Under the pieces are notes generated by a model. That model was not told the origin of the DNA, did no database searches, and saw only the letters and a program-made list of their open reading frames with translations. Below are positions 1 to 9,647 of a DNA stretch of 64,000 bases, piece after piece. A program made the position numbers and the translations under genes. The stretch comes from Desulfosoma sp. (GTDB taxonomy: Bacteria > Desulfobacterota > Syntrophobacteria > Syntrophobacterales > DSM-9756), in assembly GCA_037481875.1 (NCBI GenBank), contig JBBFKY010000009.1, positions 1 to 64,000 of the forward strand, in the 5' to 3' direction. Position 1 is the stretch's first letter, and each line of letters opens with the position of its first letter.

Positions 1-307
1 CGGTCGTCGGCTGAAGCTCCAGTTTGGTCGGCATTGTCCCGCCTTTCAAGCGTTTCGGAGCGTCTTTCTCAAATTTTGCCCAGCTTGAGGTAAATGGGAG
101 TCGTTGCAACAGCCTGGACCTATTCTATGTTCACGTTGAACGGGGGTGAGGTATGCCCGAAAACAGCTCAATGATCCCAGACATGACCACTTTTCTGCCA
201 CTGGTGAGTCGATGACTCGGGCGATTAGCAGAAACAGGGCATCGCCAACTGCTCAAAACAGGGTCACCACGCCCACACCTTAGCTCGCTCCCCCACACCT
301 CACGGAT
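1..307. other. Gene-free left edge
   Basis: I see no convincing gene here. A short leftward reading frame begins with ATG at 34 behind an AAAGGCGGG sequence and runs off the window after 11 codons, so it could be the start of a leftward gene, but it is too short to identify. The rest has stops in all frames and no recognised repeat. Confidence 0.3.
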
Positions 308-640
308 TCAGGAGAGTAGAAAAGATGGAGTCAACCCGAACTCAACAAGCACGGGGGAAAGTGCCCATGGGGAACAACTTTCTCCCTTTCTTTGAGAAAA
401 ACGGAAGGTGAGCTTTCTAACGCCACGGCTGGAATCTCTTCTATGTGGCTGCCCTTGGTTTGGGGCCCACCGGCGCATGGCCGCAAGGCGTCCCTCTTCA
501 AACCGCAAAGTGTGCACACAATCCATGGGACCAAAATTCTTAGCCTATGCCTCTACCATGATCTCCTCGTCGCCGTAGACAAAGGTCTTGCCGTGGTCGG
601 CATTTCGATGCGGGTATCCGAATTTTATCCAGGGGCGGAA
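308..640 (-). pseudogene. Broken DUF2845-type exported protein gene
   Basis: The minus strand encodes a stretch that aligns with the C-terminal half of the intact DUF2845 protein at 5910-6236. Matching blocks are NFGPMD followed by a histidine-containing LRFEEGRLA block, preceded by a region like EEIMVEA. In the intact copy the codon after VVEE is TGG (Trp); here the corresponding codon is TAG (545-547), an in-frame stop. Upstream, the homologous frame fades and no signal peptide or start can be found. Downstream of GRLA the frame runs on about 45 codons beyond where the intact protein ends. A nonsense mutation plus loss of the N-terminus makes this a pseudogene. That the two copies are paralogues is seen directly; the function of the family is unknown. 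Confidence 0.7.
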
Positions 641-695
641 CGATGTGTGTCTGCCCCGCAGATTTGTGAATTTCTGGCGGGCATAGTGATACGTT

Positions 696-1328
696 CTACA
701 GGGTTCTTCTCAGTTCGTCATGGCATTGGGCTGCACGGGCTTGAACACGATCCAACGCAGCCTGCACTTTCTGTTCGACATCTTTTCGGAATGCGACATC
801 CTGAATGGAACTTAGGTTGATCCAAACATTATAGGCGGCAATCCTTGCAGCCGCTGAAATCATCTGTACGGCGGCTCCGGCGTCGCTGACGGCACTGGGG
901 TTTCCGGATTGAACCGCTTCCAGGGCATCTTCCATCATCCGGTCCAGAGTCAAAAGCGTTTCCAGGGGCACTCGAGCCGCCTCCCGAAAGGCATGCTGCA
1001 TGGCCGCATCACGCCGATCCCGCTCTTCTTCCGTGTTTCGAGGCAGCCGAATACTTTCCACAACCGCCTGATAGGCTTCGGTGTCCTGTTGCATAAGCAC
1101 CTGGAACGCCGCCCGATGTTTTTCGGCTTTTTTTTCTACGGCCGCCATGAGGGGATGACGATCTCGAAACTTTTCTTTGGCCAAAGTAAGCCGGGCCACC
1201 ATGGTCGTGAGGGCCGCAGCCAGGGCTCCGGCCAAGGCCGCCACACTGCCCCCTCCGGGAACAGGCTTCGAAGAAGCTAGTTCTTCAAGAAACTCCGCGA
1301 CGGTCAACCGGTTTAGGTCCTTAATCAT
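696..1328 (-). CDS. fchA: Methenyltetrahydrofolate cyclohydrolase / formiminotransferase-cyclodeaminase family
   Basis: This 210-residue protein matches the cyclodeaminase (FTCD C-terminal) family, which converts 5-formimino-THF to 5,10-methenyl-THF with release of ammonia. The family signature PGGGS lies at residues 24-28, followed by an alanine-rich helix. The rest is predicted to be all-helical, and the length is usual for a stand-alone cyclodeaminase. The ATG is preceded by GGGAG at good spacing. It is the last gene of the leftward hut cluster, so it probably takes the formimino group that FtcD loads onto THF and completes histidine carbon recovery into the folate pool. In clostridia the same family (FchA) also serves as methenyl-THF cyclohydrolase, so a wider C1 role is possible. 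Confidence 0.85.
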   Translation of the reverse strand: MIKDLNRLTVAEFLEELASSKPVPGGGSVAALAGALAAALTTMVARLTLAKEKFRDRHPLMAAVEKKAEKHRAAFQVLMQQDTEAYQAVVESIRLPRNTEEERDRRDAAMQHAFREAARVPLETLLTLDRMMEDALEAVQSGNPSAVSDAGAAVQMISAAARIAAYNVWINLSSIQDVAFRKDVEQKVQAALDRVQARAAQCHDELRRTL

Positions 1329-1399
1329 TCATGCACTCCCTCATCATCGTGGGTCGAATGGGTCGGTGGACACATTTTTCCATGAGATCCCGAGCCCTT

Positions 1400-1432
1400 G
1401 GCCCGCTCCCTCCGCGGGCGGGACGCGCTGCT
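1400..1432. repeat. Short GC-rich palindromic repeat (GCGGGCGGGACGC type)
   Basis: Between fchA and hutI the sequence GCCCGCTCCCTCCGCGGGC plus a GGGACGC tail resembles the internal palindrome of the larger interspersed elements at 9411, 23577, 48715 and 63533, and a similar unit at 35850-35913. It may be a fragment of that family. The gap to hutI shows no other feature. Confidence 0.5.
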
Positions 1433-1544
1433 TTCAGCAAAAGACCGAGCTTCGGTCCCATGAGAGCCATACACACTTCGCCTTGATCACCCCTAAAAAA
1501 ACGGCCTGAGCCGAAGCGTTCCTGGTAATTTCTTGACGAAATTT

Positions 1545-2792
1545 CTACGGCATGTGTCTTTCGCCTTTTTTGTAGACTTCCAGCACGGGATTGGATCCGG
1601 CATGAAAGGCGACAATGGCCGGCGTTTCCCCATCAAGGACAAGAAAATCCGCCTGTTTTCCCACATCCAGGCTTCCCACCCGCGGCGCCGCTCCCAAAGC
1701 ATAGGCGGCGTTCAAAGTCGCCGCTGTCAAGGCTTCTTGGACGCTAAAGCCCATCAAGAGCACAGCGAGGCCGAACACAAAAGGCATGGATTCCGTGTAC
1801 GAAGATCCAGGGTTAGCATCGGTGGCCAGCGCCACGGGCACTTCCAGATCCATCATGGTACGTGCTTTCGCGAAGGGTTTACGCAGGCTGTAGGCGGTTG
1901 CCGGAAGAACCACGGCGATGGTTCCCGACCGAGCCATAGCTCTAAGGTTTTCCTCACTGGATGCCAATAAATGTTCCGCCGAAACCGCTCCCAGTTCCGC
2001 CGCCAATCCGGCACCCCCCAGGTCGTGCACCTCATCGGCATGCAACTTGGCTCCAAGACCAGCCTTTTGAGCCGCTTGCAAAATACGTCGCGCCTGTTCC
2101 ACAGAAAAGACGCCCTTTTCACAGAACACATCGCAAAACCTAGCGATTCCCTGGTGTACCACCTGGGGTATCATTTCTTCAATGACCAGGTCCACGTAAG
2201 CGTCCGGCCGGTCCCGGTATTCTTCCGGAACGGCATGAGCCCCCAAGAAGGTGGCGACCACATCCAGCGGAGTTTCACGGCCCAGGCGTTGGATGACGCG
2301 AAGCATTTTCAGTTCCGTTGCGGTCTCAAGCCCATAACCGCTTTTGATTTCCATGGTCGTGGTGCCCAGACGCAAGGCGGCGAGAGCTCTTCGCCGAGTA
2401 GCCTCGAAAAGGGCTCCCTCATCCGTTTCCCGAACCGATTTCACCGTAGAAAGAATACCTCCTCCTTGCCTGAGGATCTCCAGGTATTCCACGCCCTGTA
2501 GCCTCATGGAGAATTCACGTTCCCGTGGCGCCACGAAACACAGATGAGTATGCGGGTCCACAAAGCCAGGAATGACACAGCGCCCCTGGAGATCCACTTC
2601 AATGTCCAAGTGACGTGGATTCAGCCCCTTCATGACCGCATCTTCAGGCCCCACGGCTTCAATGATTCCGTTCCGGCACAGCAAAGCCCCTCGGTCCACC
2701 ACGCGCAGCATGCCTTGGTCGGGTCCTGCTTTGGGTTTTCCGGTATCCACCGGTGTGTGAATGGCGGCGTTTCGAAAAAGCTTGGTGATCAT
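1545..2792 (-). CDS. hutI: Imidazolonepropionase
   Basis: HutI hydrolyses 4-imidazolone-5-propionate to N-formimino-L-glutamate, the third step of histidine breakdown, in the cytoplasm. The 415-residue protein is full length for the amidohydrolase family. The metal-binding HxH lies at residues 81-83 in the block GFVDPHTHLCF. Further on are KLHADEV, a histidine in AEHL, and the C-terminal ATDANPGS block with its conserved aspartate. The start ATG overlaps the ftcD stop in an ATGA arrangement, which implies translational coupling with the upstream formiminotransferase gene. Its product is the substrate of that neighbour. Confidence 0.96.
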   Translation of the reverse strand: MITKLFRNAAIHTPVDTGKPKAGPDQGMLRVVDRGALLCRNGIIEAVGPEDAVMKGLNPRHLDIEVDLQGRCVIPGFVDPHTHLCFVAPREREFSMRLQGVEYLEILRQGGGILSTVKSVRETDEGALFEATRRRALAALRLGTTTMEIKSGYGLETATELKMLRVIQRLGRETPLDVVATFLGAHAVPEEYRDRPDAYVDLVIEEMIPQVVHQGIARFCDVFCEKGVFSVEQARRILQAAQKAGLGAKLHADEVHDLGGAGLAAELGAVSAEHLLASSEENLRAMARSGTIAVVLPATAYSLRKPFAKARTMMDLEVPVALATDANPGSSYTESMPFVFGLAVLLMGFSVQEALTAATLNAAYALGAAPRVGSLDVGKQADFLVLDGETPAIVAFHAGSNPVLEVYKKGERHMP

Positions 2793-3706
2793 GGCAGGTC
2801 ACCTTCAAGCATCTCCAGTAACTTGAGCTCAATGACCTGAGCGGGAGTAAAATCTCTAATCTGTAGGTAATAGGCGGTGCTGTCCATAAGAGCCGCGGCG
2901 GGAACCATGCCGTAAACTTCCGTTTCCACCACGGGGACCCCCCAGCGCTTGGCTTCCATGCGGATAAATTCCGTGATTCGATAAAGAGTGTTTTTTTCGC
3001 AATCGGTCACGTTAAGACTGACTTGGACAAGCCCTCGTTCTTCCAACGCCAGGCCGATTGCCTTGACATAGCCTAGACCTCCACTGGAAGCGCGTATTGT
3101 CTTGGCAATTTCTTTGGCGACACGCACATCGGTGGTACCAAGGTTCACGTTGAAAGCCACCAGGAACTTTCGAGCTCCGATGACGGTAGCGCCTGCCGTG
3201 GGATGAAGCCTTGGTTCGCCCACGTCCGGGTGTCGTTCGGGGTTTTCGATCTCTTTTTTCAAACCTTCGTATTGGCCTCGGCGAATCACTTCCAAGCGCG
3301 ACCGCTCCGGGCGAAGGGCCGCTTCTTCGTAGAAATAAACAGGGATACCGGTTTCCTGCCAGAATCGTCGGCCGAAATCGCGGGCCAAGGTTACGCATTC
3401 TTCCATGGAGATATGGCGCAGAGGGATAAACGGGATGACGTCCACAGCCCCAATGCGTGGATGGGCGCCTTGATGCCGATTCAGGTCGATGTGGGTGATG
3501 GCCGCCCTTGTGGATTCGAGCAAGGCTTCCTGGATGGGGCCTGGTGTTCCGGCAAGACTGACCACCAGCCGATTGTGGTCGGGGTCGGCTCGGTAATCCA
3601 ACAGCACGCAACCTCGGCGTTCGCGAAACGGGGCCACGATGGCTTCGATGATTTCAGGACGGCGTCCTTCGCTGAAGTTGGGTACACACTCAATCCATGG
3701 CGTCAT
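2789..3706 (-). CDS. ftcD: Glutamate formimidoyltransferase
   Basis: The 305-residue protein corresponds to the transferase half of mammalian formiminotransferase-cyclodeaminase. It moves the formimino group from N-formimino-L-glutamate to tetrahydrofolate, releasing glutamate. The N-terminal VPNFSEGR block and AHPRIG with His82 (the equivalent of the known catalytic histidine) are present, as is the HPTAGATVIGARKFLVAFN block. The cyclodeaminase domain is not fused but encoded separately by fchA in the same cluster. The gene overlaps hutI by 4 nt and starts with ATG behind AAAGG. Choosing this route rather than HutF/HutG conserves the carbon as a folate C1 unit. Confidence 0.95.
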   Translation of the reverse strand: MTPWIECVPNFSEGRRPEIIEAIVAPFRERRGCVLLDYRADPDHNRLVVSLAGTPGPIQEALLESTRAAITHIDLNRHQGAHPRIGAVDVIPFIPLRHISMEECVTLARDFGRRFWQETGIPVYFYEEAALRPERSRLEVIRRGQYEGLKKEIENPERHPDVGEPRLHPTAGATVIGARKFLVAFNVNLGTTDVRVAKEIAKTIRASSGGLGYVKAIGLALEERGLVQVSLNVTDCEKNTLYRITEFIRMEAKRWGVPVVETEVYGMVPAAALMDSTAYYLQIRDFTPAQVIELKLLEMLEGDLP

Positions 3707-3743
3707 AGGCGGCCTTTCTTACAAGCTTTGCACATTGAAATTC

Positions 3744-3772
3744 GTAGGGGCGGAGACATCGGTCCCCCCTAC
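3744..3772. repeat. GTAGGGGCGG palindromic repeat
   Basis: A near-perfect inverted repeat opens with GTAGGGGCGG and closes with CCCCCCTAC, in the 90-bp gap between hutU and ftcD. It belongs to the palindrome family also seen at 8377, 23629, 28311 and 48768. Transcribed within the hut operon it would fold into a stable hairpin and might tune ftcD-hutI expression relative to hutU; that is inference. Confidence 0.75.
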
Positions 3773-3795
3773 AGAAGAATGTTGATTTACAGGTG

Positions 3796-5505
3796 CTACC
3801 TGAAAGGCAGCATGGGAATTTTGACGCCACGTTCCCTGGCCACGTCTATGGCGCGTTCGTATCCGGCATCCGCGTGGCGCATGATTCCTGTGGCCGGATC
3901 ATTTCGAAGCACCGTGGTCACCCGCAATTCTCCTTCGTCGGTGCCGTCGGCTACGGTGACCTGACCTGCATGCAACGCATAGCCGATCCCCACGCCGCCT
4001 CCATGATGAAAACTGACCCAGCTGGCTCCAGAAGCCGTGTTAACCAGAGCGTTGAGCACGGGCCAGTCGGCGATGGCATCGGATCCGTCTTTCATGGCTT
4101 CGGTTTCTCGGTTAGGAGAGGCCACAGAACCGCAATCCAAATGGTCGCGACCGATGACAATAGGGGCTTTGACCGCGCCTTGGCGTACCAAATTGTTAAA
4201 AATCCTTCCGGCCTTGTCCCGTTCTCCGTAACCCAGCCAACAGATGCGTGCCGGCAGTCCCATATGCGCCACGCGAGCTTCAGCCATCTGTAACCAGCGC
4301 ACCATTCGCGTTTTTTCGGGAAAAGCTTCCATCAGAGCATGATCGGTGACGACGATGTCTTGGGGATCTCCAGAAAGGGCGACCCACCGAAAAGGGCCTT
4401 CACCTTCGCAAAAAAGAGGGCGAATATAAGCGGGCACGAATCCTGGAAAATCGAAGGCGTTTTTCACACCGCGCTTGAAGGCCTGACCCCGCAAGTTATT
4501 GCCGTAATCGAAAGCGACGGCCCCTCGATGCATCATGTCCAGAATGGCTCGGCAATGGACCGCCATGGAATCCATGGCCATGTCGATGTAGCGCTTAGGG
4601 TCTTTTTGGCGCAAAGCTAAAGCTTCTTCGTAAGGAAGTCCCGCCGGCACGTACCCGTTCAATTCGTCATGGGCACTGGTTTGGTCTGTAACCACATCAG
4701 GAATAAAGCCCATCTCCAACATCTTGGGTAAGACCTCGGCGCAGTTTCCCCAAAGACCGATGGAAAGGGCACTTTTGGCTTCCGCTGCTTGGCGCGCCAT
4801 GACAATGGCTTCGTTCAGGTCTTTTACCGACACGTCCAGATAGCGGGTCTCCAAACGCCGTTGAATGCGACGCCGATCCACTTCCACGCAAATGGCCACG
4901 CCCTCGTTCATGGTGACCGCCAAAGGCTGCGCACCGCCCATGCCCCCGAGACCTCCGGTCACGGTGATCTTGCCCGCCAGAGAACCACCGAAATGCTTTT
5001 GCGCCAATGCGGCAAAGGTTTCGTAGGTTCCTTGAAGAATGCCTTGAGTGCCGATGTAAATCCAGGAGCCGGCGGTCATTTGACCGAACATGATGAGTCC
5101 CTTGGCTTCCAGTTCGTGGAAATAGTCCCAAGTGGCCCAGGCGGGAACCAGATTGGCGTTGGCGATTAGGACACGAGGTGAGGTCGGGAAGGTTTTGACG
5201 ATCCCCACGGCTTTTCCCGACTGCACCAGCAAGGTTTCATCGTTTTCCAGATCCAGCAGGGCTTGAACGATGGCATCAAAGCACGCCCAATTGCGGGCCG
5301 CTTTGCCGGTGCCTCCGTAGACGATGAGTTCTTCCGGCTTTTCTCCTGTTTCCGGATCCAGGTTGTTACAGAGCATACGGAGAGCCGCTTCCTGATGCCA
5401 GCCTTTGCAATGCAACTGAGAACCCCGAGGAGCTCGAACCGGACGTGGCACACCGCAGCCGATCTGCAGCTCCCGGAGTAATTTTTCTTTCGGTGTAAGA
5501 CTCAT
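3796..5505 (-). CDS. hutU: Urocanate hydratase
   Basis: HutU converts urocanate to imidazolonepropionate using tightly bound NAD+. The 569-residue length is normal. The urocanase signature is seen as [14 protein letters not shown] near residues 415-428, carrying the conserved cysteine. A glycine-rich NAD-binding stretch ([11 protein letters not shown]) lies in the middle. The C-terminal [21 protein letters not shown] block is intact. The ATG at 5505 has an AGGAGG ribosome-binding site. It heads the leftward set hutU-ftcD-hutI-fchA. The first enzyme, hutH, is not here but about 52 kb away at 57608. Confidence 0.97.
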   Translation of the reverse strand: MSLTPKEKLLRELQIGCGVPRPVRAPRGSQLHCKGWHQEAALRMLCNNLDPETGEKPEELIVYGGTGKAARNWACFDAIVQALLDLENDETLLVQSGKAVGIVKTFPTSPRVLIANANLVPAWATWDYFHELEAKGLIMFGQMTAGSWIYIGTQGILQGTYETFAALAQKHFGGSLAGKITVTGGLGGMGGAQPLAVTMNEGVAICVEVDRRRIQRRLETRYLDVSVKDLNEAIVMARQAAEAKSALSIGLWGNCAEVLPKMLEMGFIPDVVTDQTSAHDELNGYVPAGLPYEEALALRQKDPKRYIDMAMDSMAVHCRAILDMMHRGAVAFDYGNNLRGQAFKRGVKNAFDFPGFVPAYIRPLFCEGEGPFRWVALSGDPQDIVVTDHALMEAFPEKTRMVRWLQMAEARVAHMGLPARICWLGYGERDKAGRIFNNLVRQGAVKAPIVIGRDHLDCGSVASPNRETEAMKDGSDAIADWPVLNALVNTASGASWVSFHHGGGVGIGYALHAGQVTVADGTDEGELRVTTVLRNDPATGIMRHADAGYERAIDVARERGVKIPMLPFR

Positions 5506-5909
5506 TTTTCTTTATCCTCCTACCAGGGGCTTTTGAATCGCGACCAGAGCGTATCATTGACGTGGCCGCGGCAACGAGTTGCTCCCAGTCCGCAAGGTCC
5601 GGGTTCTTTTCCTTAACCACGGCAAGGTACGGCTTGTTTGTTTATAGGATAGGCTTGTTCGTAAACTAAATTCAGCGGTAGGGGCGTTTTTGGAAAGAGA
5701 GTCTTCACACCCATCACACAATCCTGCTGGATGAGTTTTTGGGCTAATCCAACAGCTGCCTTCGCAGATGTGCCGAAAAATTTCTCTCAAGAGGACAGCC
5801 GGTTACAAAGACTCAACGACAGAGACCTTTGAGCCTGACCCTCTAAAGAACCAAGGGAGGAAACTTGTCCTGCTCTAAAAGAAGTTTCCCGGCTCTTTGC
5901 GTGGGCCTT
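5506..5909. other. Gene-free interval upstream of hutU
   Basis: About 400 bp separate hutU from the DUF2845 gene. On the minus strand a short open stretch near 5530-5630 reads like the tail of a coding sequence (NPDLADWEQLVAA), but it has no start or partners and I do not recognise it. The hutU promoter must lie here; I cannot pick a clear -35/-10 or sigma-54 site. An inverted repeat is listed separately at 5859-5889. Confidence 0.4.
5859..5889 (-). terminator. Possible terminator after the DUF2845 gene
   Basis: An 8-bp perfect inverted repeat, GGAAACTT paired with AAGTTTCC around a 15-nt loop, lies 20 nt after the stop of the leftward DUF2845 gene. The following T-rich tract is weak, so intrinsic termination is only a possibility. 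Confidence 0.35.
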
Positions 5910-6236
5910 TTAGTGGCCGCGTTCCCCGCGGTGGATTTCCGCAAGGCGGCCTCCTTCAAAACGCAATCTATGCATAAAATCCATGGGGCCGAAATTATAA
6001 ACCCATTCCTCCACCACAATCTTTTCATACCCATAGGGGGTGCGAAGGATCTTTTCTCCCACGTGCTGTTGATAAAGGGGGGGACCGCACTTGACGATCA
6101 CATCCCCTTTGGTTTCTCCAAGACGCACCAGCCGCGAACCGCACCGAAGCGACGACAGGGACGTTTGAGCCTGCGTCGTTGCCGCTCCATGCCAAAGCCC
6201 GAACCCTAAGACCACCAGCAAGGCCCACCATCTCAT
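5910..6236 (-). CDS. DUF2845 family exported protein
   Basis: This 108-residue protein of unknown function starts at an ATG with AAAGGAG in front. It begins with a classic signal peptide (MRWW followed by a hydrophobic core and an AQA-like cleavage region), so it is probably periplasmic. The mature part contains a CG pair (SLRCGSRLV), a second VKCGPP block and a C-terminal NFGPMDFMHRLRFEGG block. These are the pattern of DUF2845, small periplasmic proteins related in layout to SmpA/OmlA-like folds. A longer frame upstream to 6362 lacks a ribosome-binding site. A broken paralogue lies at 308-640 on the same strand, on the far side of the hut genes. Confidence 0.75.
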   Translation of the reverse strand: MRWWALLVVLGFGLWHGAATTQAQTSLSSLRCGSRLVRLGETKGDVIVKCGPPLYQQHVGEKILRTPYGYEKIVVEEWVYNFGPMDFMHRLRFEGGRLAEIHRGERGH

Positions 6237-6537
6237 CGTCGCTCCTTTCCCGCTCCACGGTTCCTGCTCATCCCCAATGTTCTTCATCGAACACTCCATC
6301 CCTGCCTTCACACTCCATGCAGAAATCAAGCCCATCATAACCCTCTTTGAAGGTATGCACAATTTTGTTTCGCTCCCGAGCAGCCTTCAAAACGCCTGTT
6401 TGTTCCGAAAAGACACGCCGAAACCAAGCATCGAAGACTATGGTGGAACAAATTTGTCACCAAAGATGGTCTCTTGGGCGCTCCATATGACTCCAAATGA
6501 CCTGCAAACACGTATCCATGCTTTCCTACGATTCCTA

Positions 6538-6553
6538 TGGCGCGAACCTTGCC
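6538..6553 (+). promoter_or_regulatory. Sigma-54 promoter of amtB
   Basis: The sequence TGGCGCGAACCTTGCC matches the sigma-54 consensus TGGCACG-N4-TTGC with one mismatch and the required 10 nt between the GG and GC pairs. It lies 78 bp before the amtB ATG, which would give a transcript starting near 6564. Nitrogen-regulated sigma-54 promoters are the rule for amtB-glnK. I did not find a clear NtrC dyad upstream. The remainder of the 6237-6630 interval shows no gene. Confidence 0.75.
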
Positions 6554-6630
6554 TAAGCGAATGATAGGCAACGGCCAAGGGATAATTGTTTTTTTGGAGA
6601 AGACTCACAAATGGAAGGAGAAGGAAAAAG

Positions 6631-8264
<1,634 letters not shown>

Positions 8265-8277
8265 CATTCGTGAACGA

Positions 8278-8385
8278 CATTCCTTCGCATCCCAGCCAAC
8301 ACATGCGGGGAGACATTCCTTTGTATTACAGCCAACATCTATGGGGGCGCATTCCTTTGCATCCAAGCCGACACCTGTAGGGGCG
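8278..8385. repeat. Three tandem 36-bp repeats
   Basis: Three imperfect copies of a 36-bp unit begin with CATTCCTT(T/C)G and continue through a CAGCCAACA-like core to a G-rich tail (8278-8313, 8314-8349, 8350-8385). The third tail runs into a GTAGGGGCGG palindrome. The unit keeps a reading frame but there is no start signal, so I do not treat it as coding. It lies directly after glnK. Confidence 0.8.
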
Positions 8386-8405
8386 GACCTGCGTGTCCGC
8401 CCTAC
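8377..8405. repeat. GTAGGGGCGG palindromic repeat
   Basis: The sequence GTAGGGGCGGAC then a short loop then GTCCGCCCTAC forms a long hairpin on either strand. It is the same unit as at 3744, 28311 and 48768. Its location 110 bp after glnK could let it act as a 3' transcript stabiliser. Confidence 0.8.
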
Positions 8406-8629
8406 AATGATTGACCGTTGCTCATTACTTGTCTTGCTTTCATTTTGAATTCCGATCCGTTAAAAGCCAAACGGCGACCGAATTTATTCTGGGTATTTTT
8501 ACTCATGGGCACTTCGTCAACGACCAGCCCTGACCTCATGGTTTTAAGCACCGTTCATGCCTCTTTGCCTGTGCACATTTCCGAGAAGGATTTGATCGTG
8601 GTGCTTCAGGAGGGCAAGCAGCAGAGCGT

Positions 8630-8807
8630 GATCGAGCCCATTTGGTAGCTCTTTTTACTGAAGTTTCTTTGGATGTTTTAGATCGGTTCCTAAGGCACCA
8701 TGGTATTTCGTCTAATAAAGCTTTGCAGTGCTATCTGAAATATGTGAAACCCACGGACTCCAAACCCCCTGGTTGAGGAGTGGTTGGGTGAACGACTAGA
8801 TCTGTAA
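8630..8807 (+). pseudogene. Unidentified decayed gene, possible partner of the AbiEii remnant
   Basis: A plus-strand frame reads DRAHLVALFTEVSLDVLDRFL and then RHHGISSNKALQCYLKYVKP before a TGA near 8776. A one-base shift restores a frame ending EEWLGERLDL and a TAA at 8805-8807, just where the AbiEii-like frame begins. The position suggests the C-terminal part of the upstream gene of a toxin-antitoxin pair, now frameshifted. I do not recognise the sequence, and the upstream part is not traceable. Confidence 0.35.
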
Positions 8808-9347
8808 GAAGCTTCTCCGTAGCGCCCTACAATGTTTAGACAGTCTTCCTCAATACCCTGAGCCTTTCTGGAGCCTCGGGGGTGGAACGGCGTTGATGCT
8901 TCGTTACGACCATCGAATCAGCAAGAACATAGATATTTTTATTCAAAACGTACAATACCTTACCTACTTGTCGCCGCGCCCGAATGATGCCGTTGCCGCC
9001 GTGTGCGACGGCTACGACGAACAATCCTCCTTTCTCAAGCTGCGTTTGCCTGATGGGGAAATAGATTTTATCGTCGCTCCCATTTTGACGAGCCAAGGAT
9101 AGAAAGAACAGCGTTTTGAGGGACGCGCTCTTCGTCTCGAGACTCCTGTGGAGATAGGGGCGAAAAAGGTTTTTTCCAGGGCTTCAGAGTTGAAGGTTCT
9201 GACATTCTCGATCCAGCCTTTGTTTTGCACTATGACCCTGCGAAGGTCTCAGCGGATAAGGCTGTTTTTTCGCTAAGGCGGACATTGTGCGCTCTCGGCC
9301 GACCCTGCTCGAAAAGAACTTTAAGAGATGAGCCAGAGAACAAGTAG
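8808..9347 (+). pseudogene. Decayed AbiEii/AbiGii-type nucleotidyltransferase toxin
   Basis: One plus-strand frame reads LPQYPEPFWSLGGGTALMLR, then HRISKNIDIFI, then YLSPRPND, then KLRLPDGEIDFIVAPIL: the N-terminal half of AbiEii-family nucleotidyltransferase toxins, including the GGT...D-x-D-like block. It is cut by an in-frame TAG at 9100-9102, after which the same frame continues with RLETPVEIGAKKVFSRASELKV, the next conserved block of the family. Near 9200 a one-base deletion shifts the frame, and the tail continues as DILDPAFVLHYDPAKVSADK to a TAG at 9345. No start codon with a ribosome-binding site remains. Two inactivating lesions make it a pseudogene. Family membership is recognised from memory of the motifs. 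Confidence 0.75.
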
Positions 9348-9410
9348 CTTTTTCGCCTCGGGGATTGGAGATGCTTCCTTTGGCATGAGGCAAGGTGCGG
9401 TCTTTTGAAA

Positions 9411-9599
9411 GCGGAAGTCCCGAATAAGCCATTCCATGCCATTTGGGTATGCATGGTGGGGCACGGTAAGGGGCGAGGCGCCGCCTCGGCCCATATGTGA
9501 ATGGTGGGTTCTTCCAGGAGCGTGGGCCTTCGGCCCGCCGTTTGTGCGGGCGGTCTGCCCGCGCTCACGGGGCAAGGTCATTTTCAGGCAAGCTCCAAG
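9411..9599 (-). mobile_element. MITE-like interspersed element, copy 1
   Basis: Read on the minus strand, the element begins CTTGGAGCTTGCCTGAAAA, contains a GCGGGCAGACCGCCCGC palindrome and a GAGGCGGCGCCTCGCC palindrome, and ends in a degenerate inverted copy of its start (GGAAGTCCCGAA on the plus strand at 9413). It shares its head and internal order with the copies at 23577, 48715 and 63533. There is no internal gene. It lies between the AbiEii remnant and the universal stress protein gene. Confidence 0.55.
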
Positions 9600-9647
9600 C
9601 CCATGCATGACCGCGGCTTGCATTTTCTTGCCGGTCAAGCCGCCTTC

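Noticed and set aside
8278-8385. Possible CRISPR array
   Set aside because: The 36-bp units are directly adjacent without spacers and are imperfect, and no cas gene is present.
8418-8648. 76-codon plus-strand frame after glnK
   Set aside because: No family match comes to mind, no start signal is present, and it lies in a decayed region with better-supported remnants in another frame.
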